Shown: in pieces, positions 36,435 to 46,300 of the stretch | Layout of the letters: each line of letters opens with the position of its first letter | How positions within the stretch are numbered: position 1 is the stretch's first letter | NCBI GenBank assembly: GCA_902705825.1 | Contig: CACSIL010000050.1 | Coordinates: 136,038-200,037 of the forward strand | Direction: 5' to 3' | Length of the DNA stretch: 64,000 bases | Origin: Halioglobus japonicus | GTDB taxonomy: Bacteria > Pseudomonadota > Gammaproteobacteria > Pseudomonadales > Halieaceae | Translations under genes and position numbers: made by a program | Notes under the pieces: generated by a model | What the model saw: the letters and a program-made list of their open reading frames with translations, nothing else | Told to the model about the DNA's origin: nothing | Database searches by the model: none

Positions 36435-36941
36435 TTACCAGCAGTGCACCTCTTGACCGGGTGAGCCGGTATGGCCGCGTATACCTCTGCTGTCTACCGT
36501 CAAGGTTCCACAGGGGTCTGTGCCCTGTGTGCCGATAGGTGCGGCTCTAAGCTGATAGCAGGTATCGAAATCATCTGCGTCTTTACCCTCGCATGCCACT
36601 ACGCTGAGGTTGTAGTGCCCCTCTGAACTGGTGGTTGGATCGTCGGTAGCGCTTTCGTGGCGAAAATTCAGTCCGGCAGCGGTATTGATATCATCGGTAT
36701 AGCGACTGTTCTGCGCGTAAAAACGCTCCTGCCGCGAGACCAGTTCCATCAGATCCCGCATGCCGTCGGCGCGACGGGTTTTCTTCATACTGTCCTGGTA
36801 ACCCGGTAGAGCGACTAACAGCAGCACGCCGATAATGACCAGAACGATCATCACCTCGATCAGCGAAAAGCCGGAAGCGGCCGTCTTTTGTCCGACCACT
36901 GGCGCGCACCTCATCTTTTGTCGCGGGCTATTTGACAACAT
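36435..36941 (-). CDS. pilE: Type IV pilin PilE
   Basis: A 168-residue type IV (minor) pilin. A short leader ends in the prepilin peptidase site G-F-S-L-I-E-V-M, with the +5 Glu, followed by a hydrophobic helix and a C-terminal region with Cys residues that may form the D-loop disulfide. It is the last gene of the minor pilin operon and overlaps the pilY1 stop by 14 nt at the ATG at 36941. An alternative ATG at 36914 would shorten the leader to about 14 residues. It is processed at the inner membrane and takes part in pilus initiation or as a pilus subunit. Confidence 0.88.
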   Translation of the reverse strand: MLSNSPRQKMRCAPVVGQKTAASGFSLIEVMIVLVIIGVLLLVALPGYQDSMKKTRRADGMRDLMELVSRQERFYAQNSRYTDDINTAAGLNFRHESATDDPTTSSEGHYNLSVVACEGKDADDFDTCYQLRAAPIGTQGTDPCGTLTVDSRGIRGHTGSPGQEVHCW

Positions 36942-39900
36942 CTGTCCAACTCATGCGGCCCGGTTCGTAGGGGATGCCCTCGGTGATAGCGCCATCGCCT
37001 CCGTCGCCACGCAACCCGGCGCCTGTGGCGCCGCCTGGAACGAATACGGGTGCCCCCCCGATAGGAGGCGTGGGTGGCCCAATAACGGAAGCGATCTGCT
37101 TACGGGTGTAGTCCGCACTGATATCGAGTATGGACTTGAGCAGGGTCCACTCGCCATTGCATGCAGACGCTGAGTCATTGCAACCGTCAAGGCGGAGAGC
37201 TTCGACGGCGGCAGCAAGTGTATCGGAGCTGAGATCCTTGCCCAGCGCCTCCAGGGTGGCCGAGATAGGGTCGTTGCTCAGCTCAAATGCAACAGCGGCC
37301 GCCCAATCGGAATCCCCGTAACACGGTCGACCTAATCCGACGATGTCGGTGAGATCGCCGAAATGCCAGAACAGGGTAGATTCCCAGATATGTTCGGCAT
37401 CATGTTGCGCGAGCAGTCCACCAACGGTTTCGTACTGGTTATCCTGGTAGTCGATACGGGTAGGCACGGTGTCGCCATCTTGCGTAATCACGAATGGCGC
37501 AAGGTCTGCCGGCTGTTGCACATCCACCATCGCGATGGCGGGCGCTACCGGGTTATCTGTGAAGTAACTTAGTTTTACCAACTGCGTGGTAAGAGCGCCG
37601 TTGCGCCAGCGCCCGGTGTTCGCCCTGTCACCGATATTGCGGCCACTCTGGACGGGGTCGTAAACCACGCATTCAGGTTGTGTGGGGTGCAGGCCCCCAT
37701 CCAGGATGGCGCGGTCATTAAAGTTATGGCTGATGGTGCCCCCGGCATTTTTGATCCCGCGCCAGGTGAATACCAGAGGTTCTCCGTCTGCGTCTAACGG
37801 GACAGTTAAGGGGTCAGTGGGGTCCCATTTTTTCAACGCGTCGTGAAGCTGTCTTTGGTACTCGGCCACATTCCACCGTTTGTTGCCAATTCGCAGTGTG
37901 CTCGCGGGCGACAGGTCTGCATTGGCGAGTAACACGATGAATTTTTCGTTCTCATCTATGTCACTGGCGGTCGCTGTGGGGTGTCCGGGCTGGCCGCTGC
38001 GATTGGAGTCGGCGAAATCGATATCCACCTGATCAAGCACGCTCTTTGACGGATCAATCGTCGTGGAGTTGGGTAAGTTAGCGCGAAAATAGAGTTCGAA
38101 GAAATCTACGTAAACACGCCGGGTCAAACTGTCGTACTGGTGCGAATCCGCGGTGCGGTCACCATCGAGCGGAACGTTGCCACGGTATGTTTGCACATCA
38201 ATGTGCCCACCAAGGAAGCCGTTTTCGCATAATCCCGGTCCTGTGCAGGGGATGTCGAGGGTAATTGGCTGTTGCAGGTAGTTGATGAACAGCGTGTCGA
38301 AGCCACTGCGCAGAAACGCAATGGTGACCTGTGACATCAGGCCACTGGCCTGCTGCCACATCATTGGTACATGCCACTCTCCGGCTTCTTCCTCCGGGTT
38401 GTTGTCGTACAGGTCGGCGGTATTCAACACGGCGTCCACATTCAGGTCGTAGATGGGGGCCGTGGGTGGATTGGGGCCACCATCAGAGAGCACGGCCTCG
38501 ACCAGCCAGTTTTCACCCTGCTGGCCAGAGGCGGCATTGGGTTTGTACACTGTGGCCTTGACCCGATTCGCGCGAATCTGTGTGGGCTGCAGCACACGAT
38601 AACCCGCCGGAAAATCGACTTTCCAGCCGTCGTGAGTTTCCCAGTTGAGATCACCGGCATCTTCGTTGTAGATTGCGATGGTCTGGGTCGCGGCACTGCC
38701 ACCGCTGTTCACGTAGTTGTAGGTTTTCGGGCCGTCCCATATTTGCGTGAGCAGGGATTGTTGATCTGCGGTGGGCGGTGTCGTGCCCGAATCCCATATC
38801 CCATACAGGGACTGTACAGAGGTGTCATACAGGTCTGCATTCCAGAACAGTCGGCCGGTAGCGAAGTACAGCATGTAGCCGTTCTGTGGGTGGCGTGTGA
38901 TCTGTGGTGCGTGCACAATCGATTGACCTCCTGCCGAGGGATGCAGGGGGCGGCCATACGCCTCCAGCCATTCATCGGGGTCGGAGTTCGACAGGTCAAA
39001 TTTCCACAGATTGCCATCGATATCCCCGGCAAACGCATAGTCGGCGGTGCCATCGCGGTTCGTATCCAGCAGGCTCGGGGATGACAAGCCATTGGGATTG
39101 GCTGCTGTTCCAGAGCCGGTGGAAATTCTAGTGATAGCCAGAGTGTCGAGGTTAAGCAGGTACAGCATGGCCTCGCCGTTCACGCTGTTGTAACCATTGC
39201 CGACAACCACATACCAGTCGCCGTCGTTCAACTTGGCGATTATCGGCCGACTGAAGGAGTCGCCGAGATCCGCATCTGCGCTAGCGTCCCACTCAAACAA
39301 TACTTTTTCATTGCTGCCGGTATTCGCCGCTTCACTGGACAGGTCAGGATCGGTGATATCGAGGACAAAAAAGCCTTTCCCACCAGCACCCAGTGAGCCG
39401 GCCAGTACTGTGTGCCATTCGTCATCGAAAAAAGCGTCGCGCACGCTCAGTTCGCCGTCGACAAAATATCTGTGCGTATAGGGCCGTGCAGCGAGTGTTG
39501 CCAGTTTTCCCGTTAGCATTGACGGCACGTAGGCATATACCTCGTTGCCATTTTCGGCGTCGAAGACGTGCAGCATGCCATCGTTAGCGCCGACATACAC
39601 CCGGGCCTCGCGATCAACCCGCCCCTGGGCCCATTCGGCGTAGTCTTCTTCCGTGATATTGGCATTAGGTGCACCCACGTACACCGGCTTGGAGTGAATT
39701 ATGTCGCCGAGTATCGAAGTGCGTTTGCGCATCGTGCCACTGGGATACTCGTTGCTGCGGTCACCGCGAACAAAATTCAAAATATCGGAGGCATTCTCCT
39801 CGGCGCCGGGGTCCAGCAGCGCCATATTGTCGCTACCGATGCCCTCATCCTCAGAGAAGCGAAATGGCTTTTGCGAGCCGTTGTGGTAGGTGATGATTTT

Positions 39901-40257
39901 GCGCTCGGCGTCCCAGTAAGTGCTGGCATTTTTAGCTGCAAATTGCACCAGCGCTGACCAGTTCGAACCGCTGTTGGTGGGAGACGTGCCGTTAAAGCTG
40001 ACGCTGGTACTCAGCGCGCCGTCGGAGGTGACGGTATACTCCACGAGATCTCCCTGCCAACTGCCGTTCTCAAACCATGGTCGGTAACCTTTCGTCGTGT
40101 TACCGCTTAAATCGGTATCGGACAATACGATGGGCGCTATTGAGCCCAGTGGTTGCTCAATCGGTTGAAAAAAACGTTGTGCGCTCCAGCTCTGTAATGA
40201 GACGGTCATCGCGACAGCCGCCACGCATCCCAGTCTAGCTGTTGTTGAGAAAATCAT
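36928..40257 (-). CDS. pilY1: Type IV pilus assembly/adhesin protein PilY1 (PilC beta-propeller)
   Basis: A 1109-residue PilY1. It has a signal peptide (about 1-25), an N-terminal region without an obvious complete von Willebrand A domain, then the PilC-like beta-propeller from about residue 180 (I-H-S-K-P-V-Y-V-G-A, VYVGANDGMLHVFDAENG, VLAGSLGAGGKGFFVLDI). The calcium loop L-D-T-N-R-D-G-T-A-D-Y-A-F is the conserved regulator of pilus extension/retraction. A C-terminal region of about 550 residues after the propeller is not recognised. AGGAGG precedes the ATG. Its position between pilX and pilE matches the Pseudomonas operon. It probably sits at the pilus tip as adhesin and mechanosensor. Confidence 0.93.
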   Translation of the reverse strand: MIFSTTARLGCVAAVAMTVSLQSWSAQRFFQPIEQPLGSIAPIVLSDTDLSGNTTKGYRPWFENGSWQGDLVEYTVTSDGALSTSVSFNGTSPTNSGSNWSALVQFAAKNASTYWDAERKIITYHNGSQKPFRFSEDEGIGSDNMALLDPGAEENASDILNFVRGDRSNEYPSGTMRKRTSILGDIIHSKPVYVGAPNANITEEDYAEWAQGRVDREARVYVGANDGMLHVFDAENGNEVYAYVPSMLTGKLATLAARPYTHRYFVDGELSVRDAFFDDEWHTVLAGSLGAGGKGFFVLDITDPDLSSEAANTGSNEKVLFEWDASADADLGDSFSRPIIAKLNDGDWYVVVGNGYNSVNGEAMLYLLNLDTLAITRISTGSGTAANPNGLSSPSLLDTNRDGTADYAFAGDIDGNLWKFDLSNSDPDEWLEAYGRPLHPSAGGQSIVHAPQITRHPQNGYMLYFATGRLFWNADLYDTSVQSLYGIWDSGTTPPTADQQSLLTQIWDGPKTYNYVNSGGSAATQTIAIYNEDAGDLNWETHDGWKVDFPAGYRVLQPTQIRANRVKATVYKPNAASGQQGENWLVEAVLSDGGPNPPTAPIYDLNVDAVLNTADLYDNNPEEEAGEWHVPMMWQQASGLMSQVTIAFLRSGFDTLFINYLQQPITLDIPCTGPGLCENGFLGGHIDVQTYRGNVPLDGDRTADSHQYDSLTRRVYVDFFELYFRANLPNSTTIDPSKSVLDQVDIDFADSNRSGQPGHPTATASDIDENEKFIVLLANADLSPASTLRIGNKRWNVAEYQRQLHDALKKWDPTDPLTVPLDADGEPLVFTWRGIKNAGGTISHNFNDRAILDGGLHPTQPECVVYDPVQSGRNIGDRANTGRWRNGALTTQLVKLSYFTDNPVAPAIAMVDVQQPADLAPFVITQDGDTVPTRIDYQDNQYETVGGLLAQHDAEHIWESTLFWHFGDLTDIVGLGRPCYGDSDWAAAVAFELSNDPISATLEALGKDLSSDTLAAAVEALRLDGCNDSASACNGEWTLLKSILDISADYTRKQIASVIGPPTPPIGGAPVFVPGGATGAGLRGDGGDGAITEGIPYEPGRMSWTDVVK

Positions 40258-40300
40258 CGTTGCATCCTCCTGGCGTCAGTTGCGACCCCATTGGGTGTTA

Positions 40301-40840
40301 TTACTTAGTATAAGTCGATTCAACAATTCGAACCGCTTTTCCTTCGGTTTCGCTGCGGGTAGTGATGCGATAGGCATCGAACCTGTCGCCATGTATTTCA
40401 TCCCCGACCATAAGTTCACCAAGGTGACCGCCAGCGGTAAATTCTCCGAGGTCTTCCACCACCAGTTCGTCTTTTTCGCCAAGCCCACTCAGTTGAGGGA
40501 TGCCTGTTTTGTTTACACTTACGATCTCCGTCCAATCGGTAACGGAGGTATCTAAATCGTTCTCTGCTGGATAGTGGCCGTCGATCGAATCATCCAGTGG
40601 TACAGGTTTGTTTTCGATATACCGTTCTGCCGCAGTAAGTGTCCGCTCTGCGGCGCGCAATGCGAGTTCTTCGCGCTGCATCATGCCGGCCATACTCACT
40701 TCCAGGCGCGCTCCATTCATTGCCGAGATACCAATGATTGTCATGATCAGCAACAGAATGAGACTCACGACAAGTGCTGCACCTTGTTCAAGGCGCCTGG
40801 AATAACTTATCTGGCTCATATTCGTACGCATGTTGTTCAA
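40301..40840 (-). CDS. pilX: Type IV pilus minor pilin PilX
   Basis: A 179-residue PilX-type minor pilin. The N-terminal segment E-Q-G-A-A-L-V-V-S-L-I-L-L-L-I-M-T is the PilX N domain, followed by I-S-A-M-N-G-A-R-L-E and a polar C-terminal domain. The first codon of the open frame is TTG overlapping the pilW stop. ATGs at 40831 and 40819 are alternatives, and none has a strong ribosome binding site. It is part of the tip priming complex with PilV, PilW, FimU and PilE. Confidence 0.88.
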   Translation of the reverse strand: MNNMRTNMSQISYSRRLEQGAALVVSLILLLIMTIIGISAMNGARLEVSMAGMMQREELALRAAERTLTAAERYIENKPVPLDDSIDGHYPAENDLDTSVTDWTEIVSVNKTGIPQLSGLGEKDELVVEDLGEFTAGGHLGELMVGDEIHGDRFDAYRITTRSETEGKAVRIVESTYTK

Positions 40841-41838
40841 TTTCTCAATTTTATCGTCGTAGTAAAGATCTGCCGCCTGAAATTCACATCCCCCGGTGTA
40901 TAGTCGACATCTGCCAGTGCAAAAGTTCTATTGATGTCAAAACCCGCTTCCGGGCACTCGGCTCTTACCAGCACGGTGACTTCCACTGCATCAACGGGCT
41001 GCCACTCGCCGGTTGCCAATAGTGGTACGTCATCGGCATCGTAATAGCGGTTGTCTACGAGGTAGCGCAATTGCAGGTTTTCGACTCCCGCAAGGAGTTC
41101 CTGTGTGACCGGTAGGCCGCCGTCTCCGATCGCCTGGCGAAACAACGCCGGAATTTCCATGCCCTGGCAAGTGCGATTGGTGAGGCCTACAAAATACGAG
41201 TGAGCGGCGAGGGCGAAATTGCGTACGCTGGCATCCTCTATTGCGTTCTCCCCATTCTCTACAGCGCTGGCGTTTTCTTCATTGAACAGAAGCAGTCTGC
41301 GTTGATTTGCTGTCGTGCGTAGATAGAGTCTGTCGTGAATCATCTCGCCAACCTCTACGGGCGGTGTTGGTGTGTAGCGCACGGTGAGAACATCCCCGCG
41401 CAGCCATTGTTCACCGTCCTCATCCGTTATGCAGGCATATGGAATGGGGCTGTTATCAGCAGGTGCGTTAATACCCACGAGAGCTTGGTTCACCATGCGC
41501 GCCCAATCGGTGGTGTCGGCTGCGCAGGTAATGGCATAGCTGGAGGCGCCGAGGTTGCCGTCTTTTTCGGGCGTTTGATCCAGGCTTTCAATGTATCCGC
41601 CCATGTAGTTGGCGCGGCGAATATCGGCAGAGAGTAGTTGGATCGCGGCGCGCCCGGTGTCTGCCATTCTTGCTAATGTACCGGTGGCAGTGGCGTTCTG
41701 GGAATTGGTGACCACCAGCTGCGATAAACCGGCCATTAGCAGGCTGAGTATCACTACGGTGACCAACAACTCCATCATGGTCAGGCCGCGTTCGCGGCTG
41801 GCTGTGGGGGCGGCTATTCTGCGACTGGCAACGATCAT
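40837..41838 (-). CDS. pilW: Type IV pilus minor pilin PilW
   Basis: A 333-residue PilW-family minor pilin. The prepilin motif is R-G-L-T-M-M-E-L-L-V-T-V, with +5 Glu, after an about 21-residue leader, then a hydrophobic helix and a large globular domain with several Cys. The start at 41838 is chosen because its ATG overlaps the pilV stop as ATGA; the longer frame to 41898 lies entirely inside pilV. It ends by overlapping the pilX start. Confidence 0.9.
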   Translation of the reverse strand: MIVASRRIAAPTASRERGLTMMELLVTVVILSLLMAGLSQLVVTNSQNATATGTLARMADTGRAAIQLLSADIRRANYMGGYIESLDQTPEKDGNLGASSYAITCAADTTDWARMVNQALVGINAPADNSPIPYACITDEDGEQWLRGDVLTVRYTPTPPVEVGEMIHDRLYLRTTANQRRLLLFNEENASAVENGENAIEDASVRNFALAAHSYFVGLTNRTCQGMEIPALFRQAIGDGGLPVTQELLAGVENLQLRYLVDNRYYDADDVPLLATGEWQPVDAVEVTVLVRAECPEAGFDINRTFALADVDYTPGDVNFRRQIFTTTIKLRN

Positions 41839-42449
41839 GGACACGGTGCTGCTCCCTCTGCGTCCAGACAGCCGAGATTCAGCGCGTAGGCATAGCAATC
41901 CAGGCCATCTTCCGGGTCCTGCACATCACCCGGGTCGAGGGCATCGCAGGCCTGGCCTGTCACGCTATCCATGCTGTCGTTCCAGCGCACTATGACAATA
42001 TATTCACCTCCCTCGAGGTACACCTCACCACTGGCTTCAGGTAGCGAGCCGGGTACTTTTGAGCCATCGTCGGGATCTATGCCAAGCAATTCGGTCTGCC
42101 AGTACCAGTTATCGTAGGCGGCTAACTGGACAGCGTTACAGGCCGCTTCACCACAGTTGGGAGCCGGTTCCTCCAGATTGTCACTGCTCTTGTGCAGGTA
42201 GGCATCTGCCGGTACCTGCCTCTGGTTGACCAGCATGCGATCTGCCATATCGCTGGCCAGCATCGCAGCTTTGGAGAAATTCTGTGACGTTTGCAATTGC
42301 TTGTAGGTAGAGGCCTGCAGCCCAATAATGCCCATCACGCCTATCGCCAGCACCACCAGTGAGATCATCACCTCCAACAGCGTGAAACCGCGTGGCGCAG
42401 GCGGCTTGCGGAAATGGGTTGCGCGAGAATTGCTCACTCGTTGTCGCAT
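41835..42449 (-). CDS. pilV: Type IV pilus minor pilin PilV
   Basis: A 204-residue PilV. The leader is followed by R-G-F-T-L-L-E-V-M-I-S-L-V-V-L-A-I-G-V-M-G, the standard PilV signature, then a Cys-containing C-terminal domain. It overlaps fimU upstream by 16 nt and pilW downstream by 4 nt, so the operon is translationally coupled. Confidence 0.93.
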   Translation of the reverse strand: MRQRVSNSRATHFRKPPAPRGFTLLEVMISLVVLAIGVMGIIGLQASTYKQLQTSQNFSKAAMLASDMADRMLVNQRQVPADAYLHKSSDNLEEPAPNCGEAACNAVQLAAYDNWYWQTELLGIDPDDGSKVPGSLPEASGEVYLEGGEYIVIVRWNDSMDSVTGQACDALDPGDVQDPEDGLDCYAYALNLGCLDAEGAAPCP

Positions 42450-43021
42450 CCATCCTCCTCGACATCTTCTTCTTTAAGAATGCTCGCCTTGCCCAGCATG
42501 GATACGATCAGCACTCGGGCAGATACACCGTATCTTGCCGCGTTGCAGATAAAAATCTCGCGCGTTGCCGTCAGGTTAGTGAGTCCGTTGGACCGATAGG
42601 TGACGCTATTCTCCAGTGTGCCATCGCCGGTTTGGCTGCTGCGTGCCGTCAAATGTTTTGCCAGCGGGGGGTGGATCTTTAAAAGATCTTCTTCAGCGGC
42701 ATCAAAAGCGCCATCGTTGTCTATATCGACGAAGGTAAACCAGCCGTCTTCCCACTGACCGTTTTCAACACAGACGAGATTATCGGGGTCAGGCGCGTTA
42801 TTGCTGATGCAAACTGTCACTGGATAATTGAGGCCAATGGCTTGCGATTTTGCCGACATGAAGGTGCTCAACAAATCAGTTGCAGCGGCCGACATGTGGC
42901 TGTTCTGTACCTGTGTGCGAAACATCGGGATAGCGACAATCAGTAGGGTACTGGCAATTGCGAGCACAGCCATCAGTTCAATCAGGGTATAGCCTGTTGC
43001 ATGCTTTTTGTGCATTGCCAT
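42434..43021 (-). CDS. fimU: GspH/FimT-family minor pilin (FimU-like)
   Basis: A 195-residue pseudopilin of the GspH/FimT family. The prepilin site is T-G-Y-T-L-I-E-L-M after a short basic leader. The domain carries V-C-I-S-N-N, W-E-D-G-W-F-T-F-V-D-I-D-N-D-G and a C-terminal I-F-I-C-N-A-A-R-Y-G, typical of FimT/FimU. It is the first gene of the minor pilin operon, in the fimU-pilV-pilW-pilX-pilY1-pilE order known from Pseudomonas. Its acidic tail (E-E-D-V-E-E-D-G) is a small peculiarity. Confidence 0.88.
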   Translation of the reverse strand: MAMHKKHATGYTLIELMAVLAIASTLLIVAIPMFRTQVQNSHMSAAATDLLSTFMSAKSQAIGLNYPVTVCISNNAPDPDNLVCVENGQWEDGWFTFVDIDNDGAFDAAEEDLLKIHPPLAKHLTARSSQTGDGTLENSVTYRSNGLTNLTATREIFICNAARYGVSARVLIVSMLGKASILKEEDVEEDGCDNE

Positions 43022-43252
43022 TCATTGTGCCCCAGCCCACATATCGAACTCTTACGGTTCCGGCGCGCCCTAAAATTCCATAAATTGGGATAACCTGCGC
43101 TGCTTGAAGCCGCGCAGTCTTCGGGTGCGTATCCATTTTGCAGTATAGTATAGGGCCTTTGGGAGGCATAGTAGCAGGCGGTGTGTGTGATGTGGGTCTC
43201 ATTTCTTCCACAATCTTGCGCGCAACGGACTGTTTTCTCGACTTATCGCAGC

Positions 43253-43275
43253 GCGAATAGTTGACAACTATTCGC
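43253..43275. repeat. 10-bp inverted repeat downstream of the cytochrome/DUF1080 gene
   Basis: GCGAATAGTT and its exact reverse complement AACTATTCGC are separated by GAC. It lies 40 bp beyond the stop of the minus-strand cytochrome/DUF1080 gene and 230 bp upstream of fimU. It could serve as a terminator structure (no T run is seen) or as an operator for the pilin operon. The rest of 43022-43315 holds no recognisable gene. Confidence 0.5.
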
Positions 43276-43315
43276 TATCACAGGTATTGCCTCCCCCCCG
43301 TTGCAGGGAGCGCGA

Positions 43316-46300
43316 TTACAACTCGCGCACGCGGATATTACGGAACCACACCGGGTCACCGTGGTCCTGCAATGCGATATAGCCCGATTCAGCTTTTCCG
43401 TAACCCGGCATGTCGGCGAACTTACTGTTCGCCACCAGTGCATCCCACTCTTTGGTGCCACGCTCGATGCTGACGACTTTTATACCGTTCAGCCAGTGCT
43501 CTATGTGGTTGTCTTTTACCCGGATTAATACGTCGTTCCATTCACCCGGCGGTTTTACTGTTTCGGGATCAGACGCGATGAGGTCGTAGAGGTCGCCGGA
43601 GCGGTGGGTATGGATTTTCCCGTCTTTGTGGACGTCATTGTCCAGCACCTGCATTTCTAGCCCGGTGCGCCAGGAGCTGCTTTCTGTTTCATCCTGAATA
43701 AAATAGAAGATACCACTGTTGCCGCCAGGAGATATTTTCCATTGCAGGCTGAGTTCGAAATCGCGGAAATTTTCGCGGTAGTAGATGAGGTCACCACTGG
43801 CGCCGCCGAATACTGCGCTTTTGATCATCTCCCACGCGGGGAAGATGCCGTCCTGTACCAGGGCCAGGGTGCCGTCCTGTACTGTCCATTTCTGCACGTC
43901 GTTTTCGTCCCCACCGACATTGCGCCAGCCGCTCAGGGTTTCGCCGTCGAACAGGTCGCGCCAGCCTTCATCGGGAGCAGCTTGCGGCGTTGCCACAGGT
44001 GGTGCAGCCGGTGCACCGGCAGGAATTTTGTTCAGCGTGTACCAGGCCTCGGCGGTCCACAGTTCCTCACCATTTTCGGATCGCAGGCGGTCTGCCAGGC
44101 GCAGGTAAACCACATACCCCGCCTTCAGGCCGGGGATTCTCAGGCGAATACTGCGGCGATCCGGCGCGACTTCAAGCTGTGTGACGTCAAGCGCGGTTTC
44201 GTCGTACTTGGGGCCTCCATACTGTTCGTTGGGGTAGTAGAACCACTGCTTGGCGATCACGTCGGCGGGCGATAGAGTCAGCCCCTCTGCCAGTGGCTGG
44301 GTCAACTCGATAACGAAACCGTCACTCTGCGCTTTGACACTGAGCATCTCAAAGGCGTAGTTGCCCTCCCAGGTCATGCGCTCCAGACCGTACCAGGATT
44401 TCCCATATTCACCCCAGTTGGGCGGGTTGCCCACTTCACCCAGATAAATCGCGCCATCCGGGCCTCGCTCCAGCCGATTGACTCCACCCTGGAACCCCGC
44501 GCTGAAATGAAACGCTGCACCTTGCTGCTGTCCTTCAACATCGTCCAGATACACGCGCTTGATGCCGCCGTTGTAGATGTCACCGTGAATCATTTGTCCT
44601 GCATATGGCCCCTCTGTCAGCAACAGTGGCTGGGTAGGGGAGTTACCTACCTCATCCTGTGGCAGCCAAACAACCGGCGGTTCTTCCTCGCGGTTCATGA
44701 TGCCTTCACCGGGAACGGCGCGTGAGCCGTAGAAACCCTCTTCGCGAATGCGGATGAGTTTGCTGGAGGGCAGCCAGTCGCCCTCATTGTCATTGACATA
44801 GATAGCGCCATCCGGGCCGCTGGTGATGCCGTTGGGTGTGCGAAAGCCGGAAGCATAGATGTCGACGTTGCCATCGCGGTCAGCGCGCAGCAGTTTGCCC
44901 TGGGTCGGTAACTGCTCCGGGCAGCTGGCGCCGCCAGGGAGTACGCAAATTGACAGCAGGAAGTAGAAATCGTCGTCCTTTGGCAGCAGGCCGAAAGCAA
45001 AGGAATGGAAATTACTGCCGCTGGGCCAGTCGTAGGAGACAGCGCGGTACTCGTCGATGATGTCGTCGCCATCTGTGTCGATGAGTTCGGTCAGCTCCTG
45101 CTTCTGCAGTACAAAAATACGGTTGTCTACAATGCTCAGGCCCAGTGGCTCGTGCAGTCCTTCGGCTATGCGTTTGACCCGCTTTTCGGGCGGTGCCGCG
45201 AGGTCGAGCAGGAATACCGCACCGTCACTGTCCCAGCTGGCTACCAACAGTTTGCCGTCATCACGAAAGGCCAGACCGCCCACTTTGGGCTCGAAACCGG
45301 CTGGGGCGAGGTTTTCCAGTGCAAAGGAGGGATGCAGTGATTTGAGCCGCGGCAGCACATCGTAGCCGCGAGTGGCGGTATAGGGTTGGCCGCTGCTGTC
45401 GTGTGGCACGTTCAGATTCGCTTCCTGCTCATCGACGCTCAGAATATACGTTACAGCGGCAGTCGCCTGTGCCTCGGAAAGATCCGGGTGGGCGGGCATG
45501 GGTACCGGGCCCCAGGTGCCTACACTGCCTTTGCGCACTTTTTCAGTGAGCGCCGCGACGACTTCGGGCTGTGTCTTGCCACGAAATTTCCCGGCGATCT
45601 GCGACCAGGCCGGCCCGGCAATCTTGTGATTTGGAGCGTGACAGCCCAGGCAGTCGCTATTGGCGATAATCGATTCACCTTCGAGGTGCTCACCAGTGCT
45701 GTCAGCGGTGGCGGTGGCTGAGGGTTTGGCCGGGATCGAAGTACTCAGGCCAAGCGGGATGGAAACGGTTCCCTCCGCAATGTGACGGTGGCCGTCGCCT
45801 GTGCGAAAACCGGCCTTAATCTCCGTGGTGTTTTCCAGCAGCGGCAGCAGTTCATCGGATAACTCGCCGAACAGCTTTGCGCGATTGTCATCAGGTGCCG
45901 GCGTATTTGCCATGCGCTTGAAATGCCGATCCAGCCTGCGAGAGTTCGCGGTTTGCACGAACTCAGGCCGTTCCGTCATCTCTGCACGGTGGGGGCCTGC
46001 TGTAAGCGCGAAGCGCATCGATGCGGTTTTGCGCTCGTCACCGTATTCATACCCGAGGTATTCCACGCTGGCTGGAAGTTCTTTGCCATCCACTTCGAGA
46101 AACCACTGCGCGCCCTTGGTATCGCGCACGTACCACGCGCCCTGGCTGATCGGCTGCGGGCCGTGTTTGTAGTTATAGACCGAGCCTTCAAACAGGATGT
46201 CGCCTTCCCAGAGCTGGTAGAGCGATTGTCGCTCTATGTCATACGCCGCCCAGATACCTGGCGCAAGCGCAAACTCCAGCACACGCGGTCTGCCGTCGAG

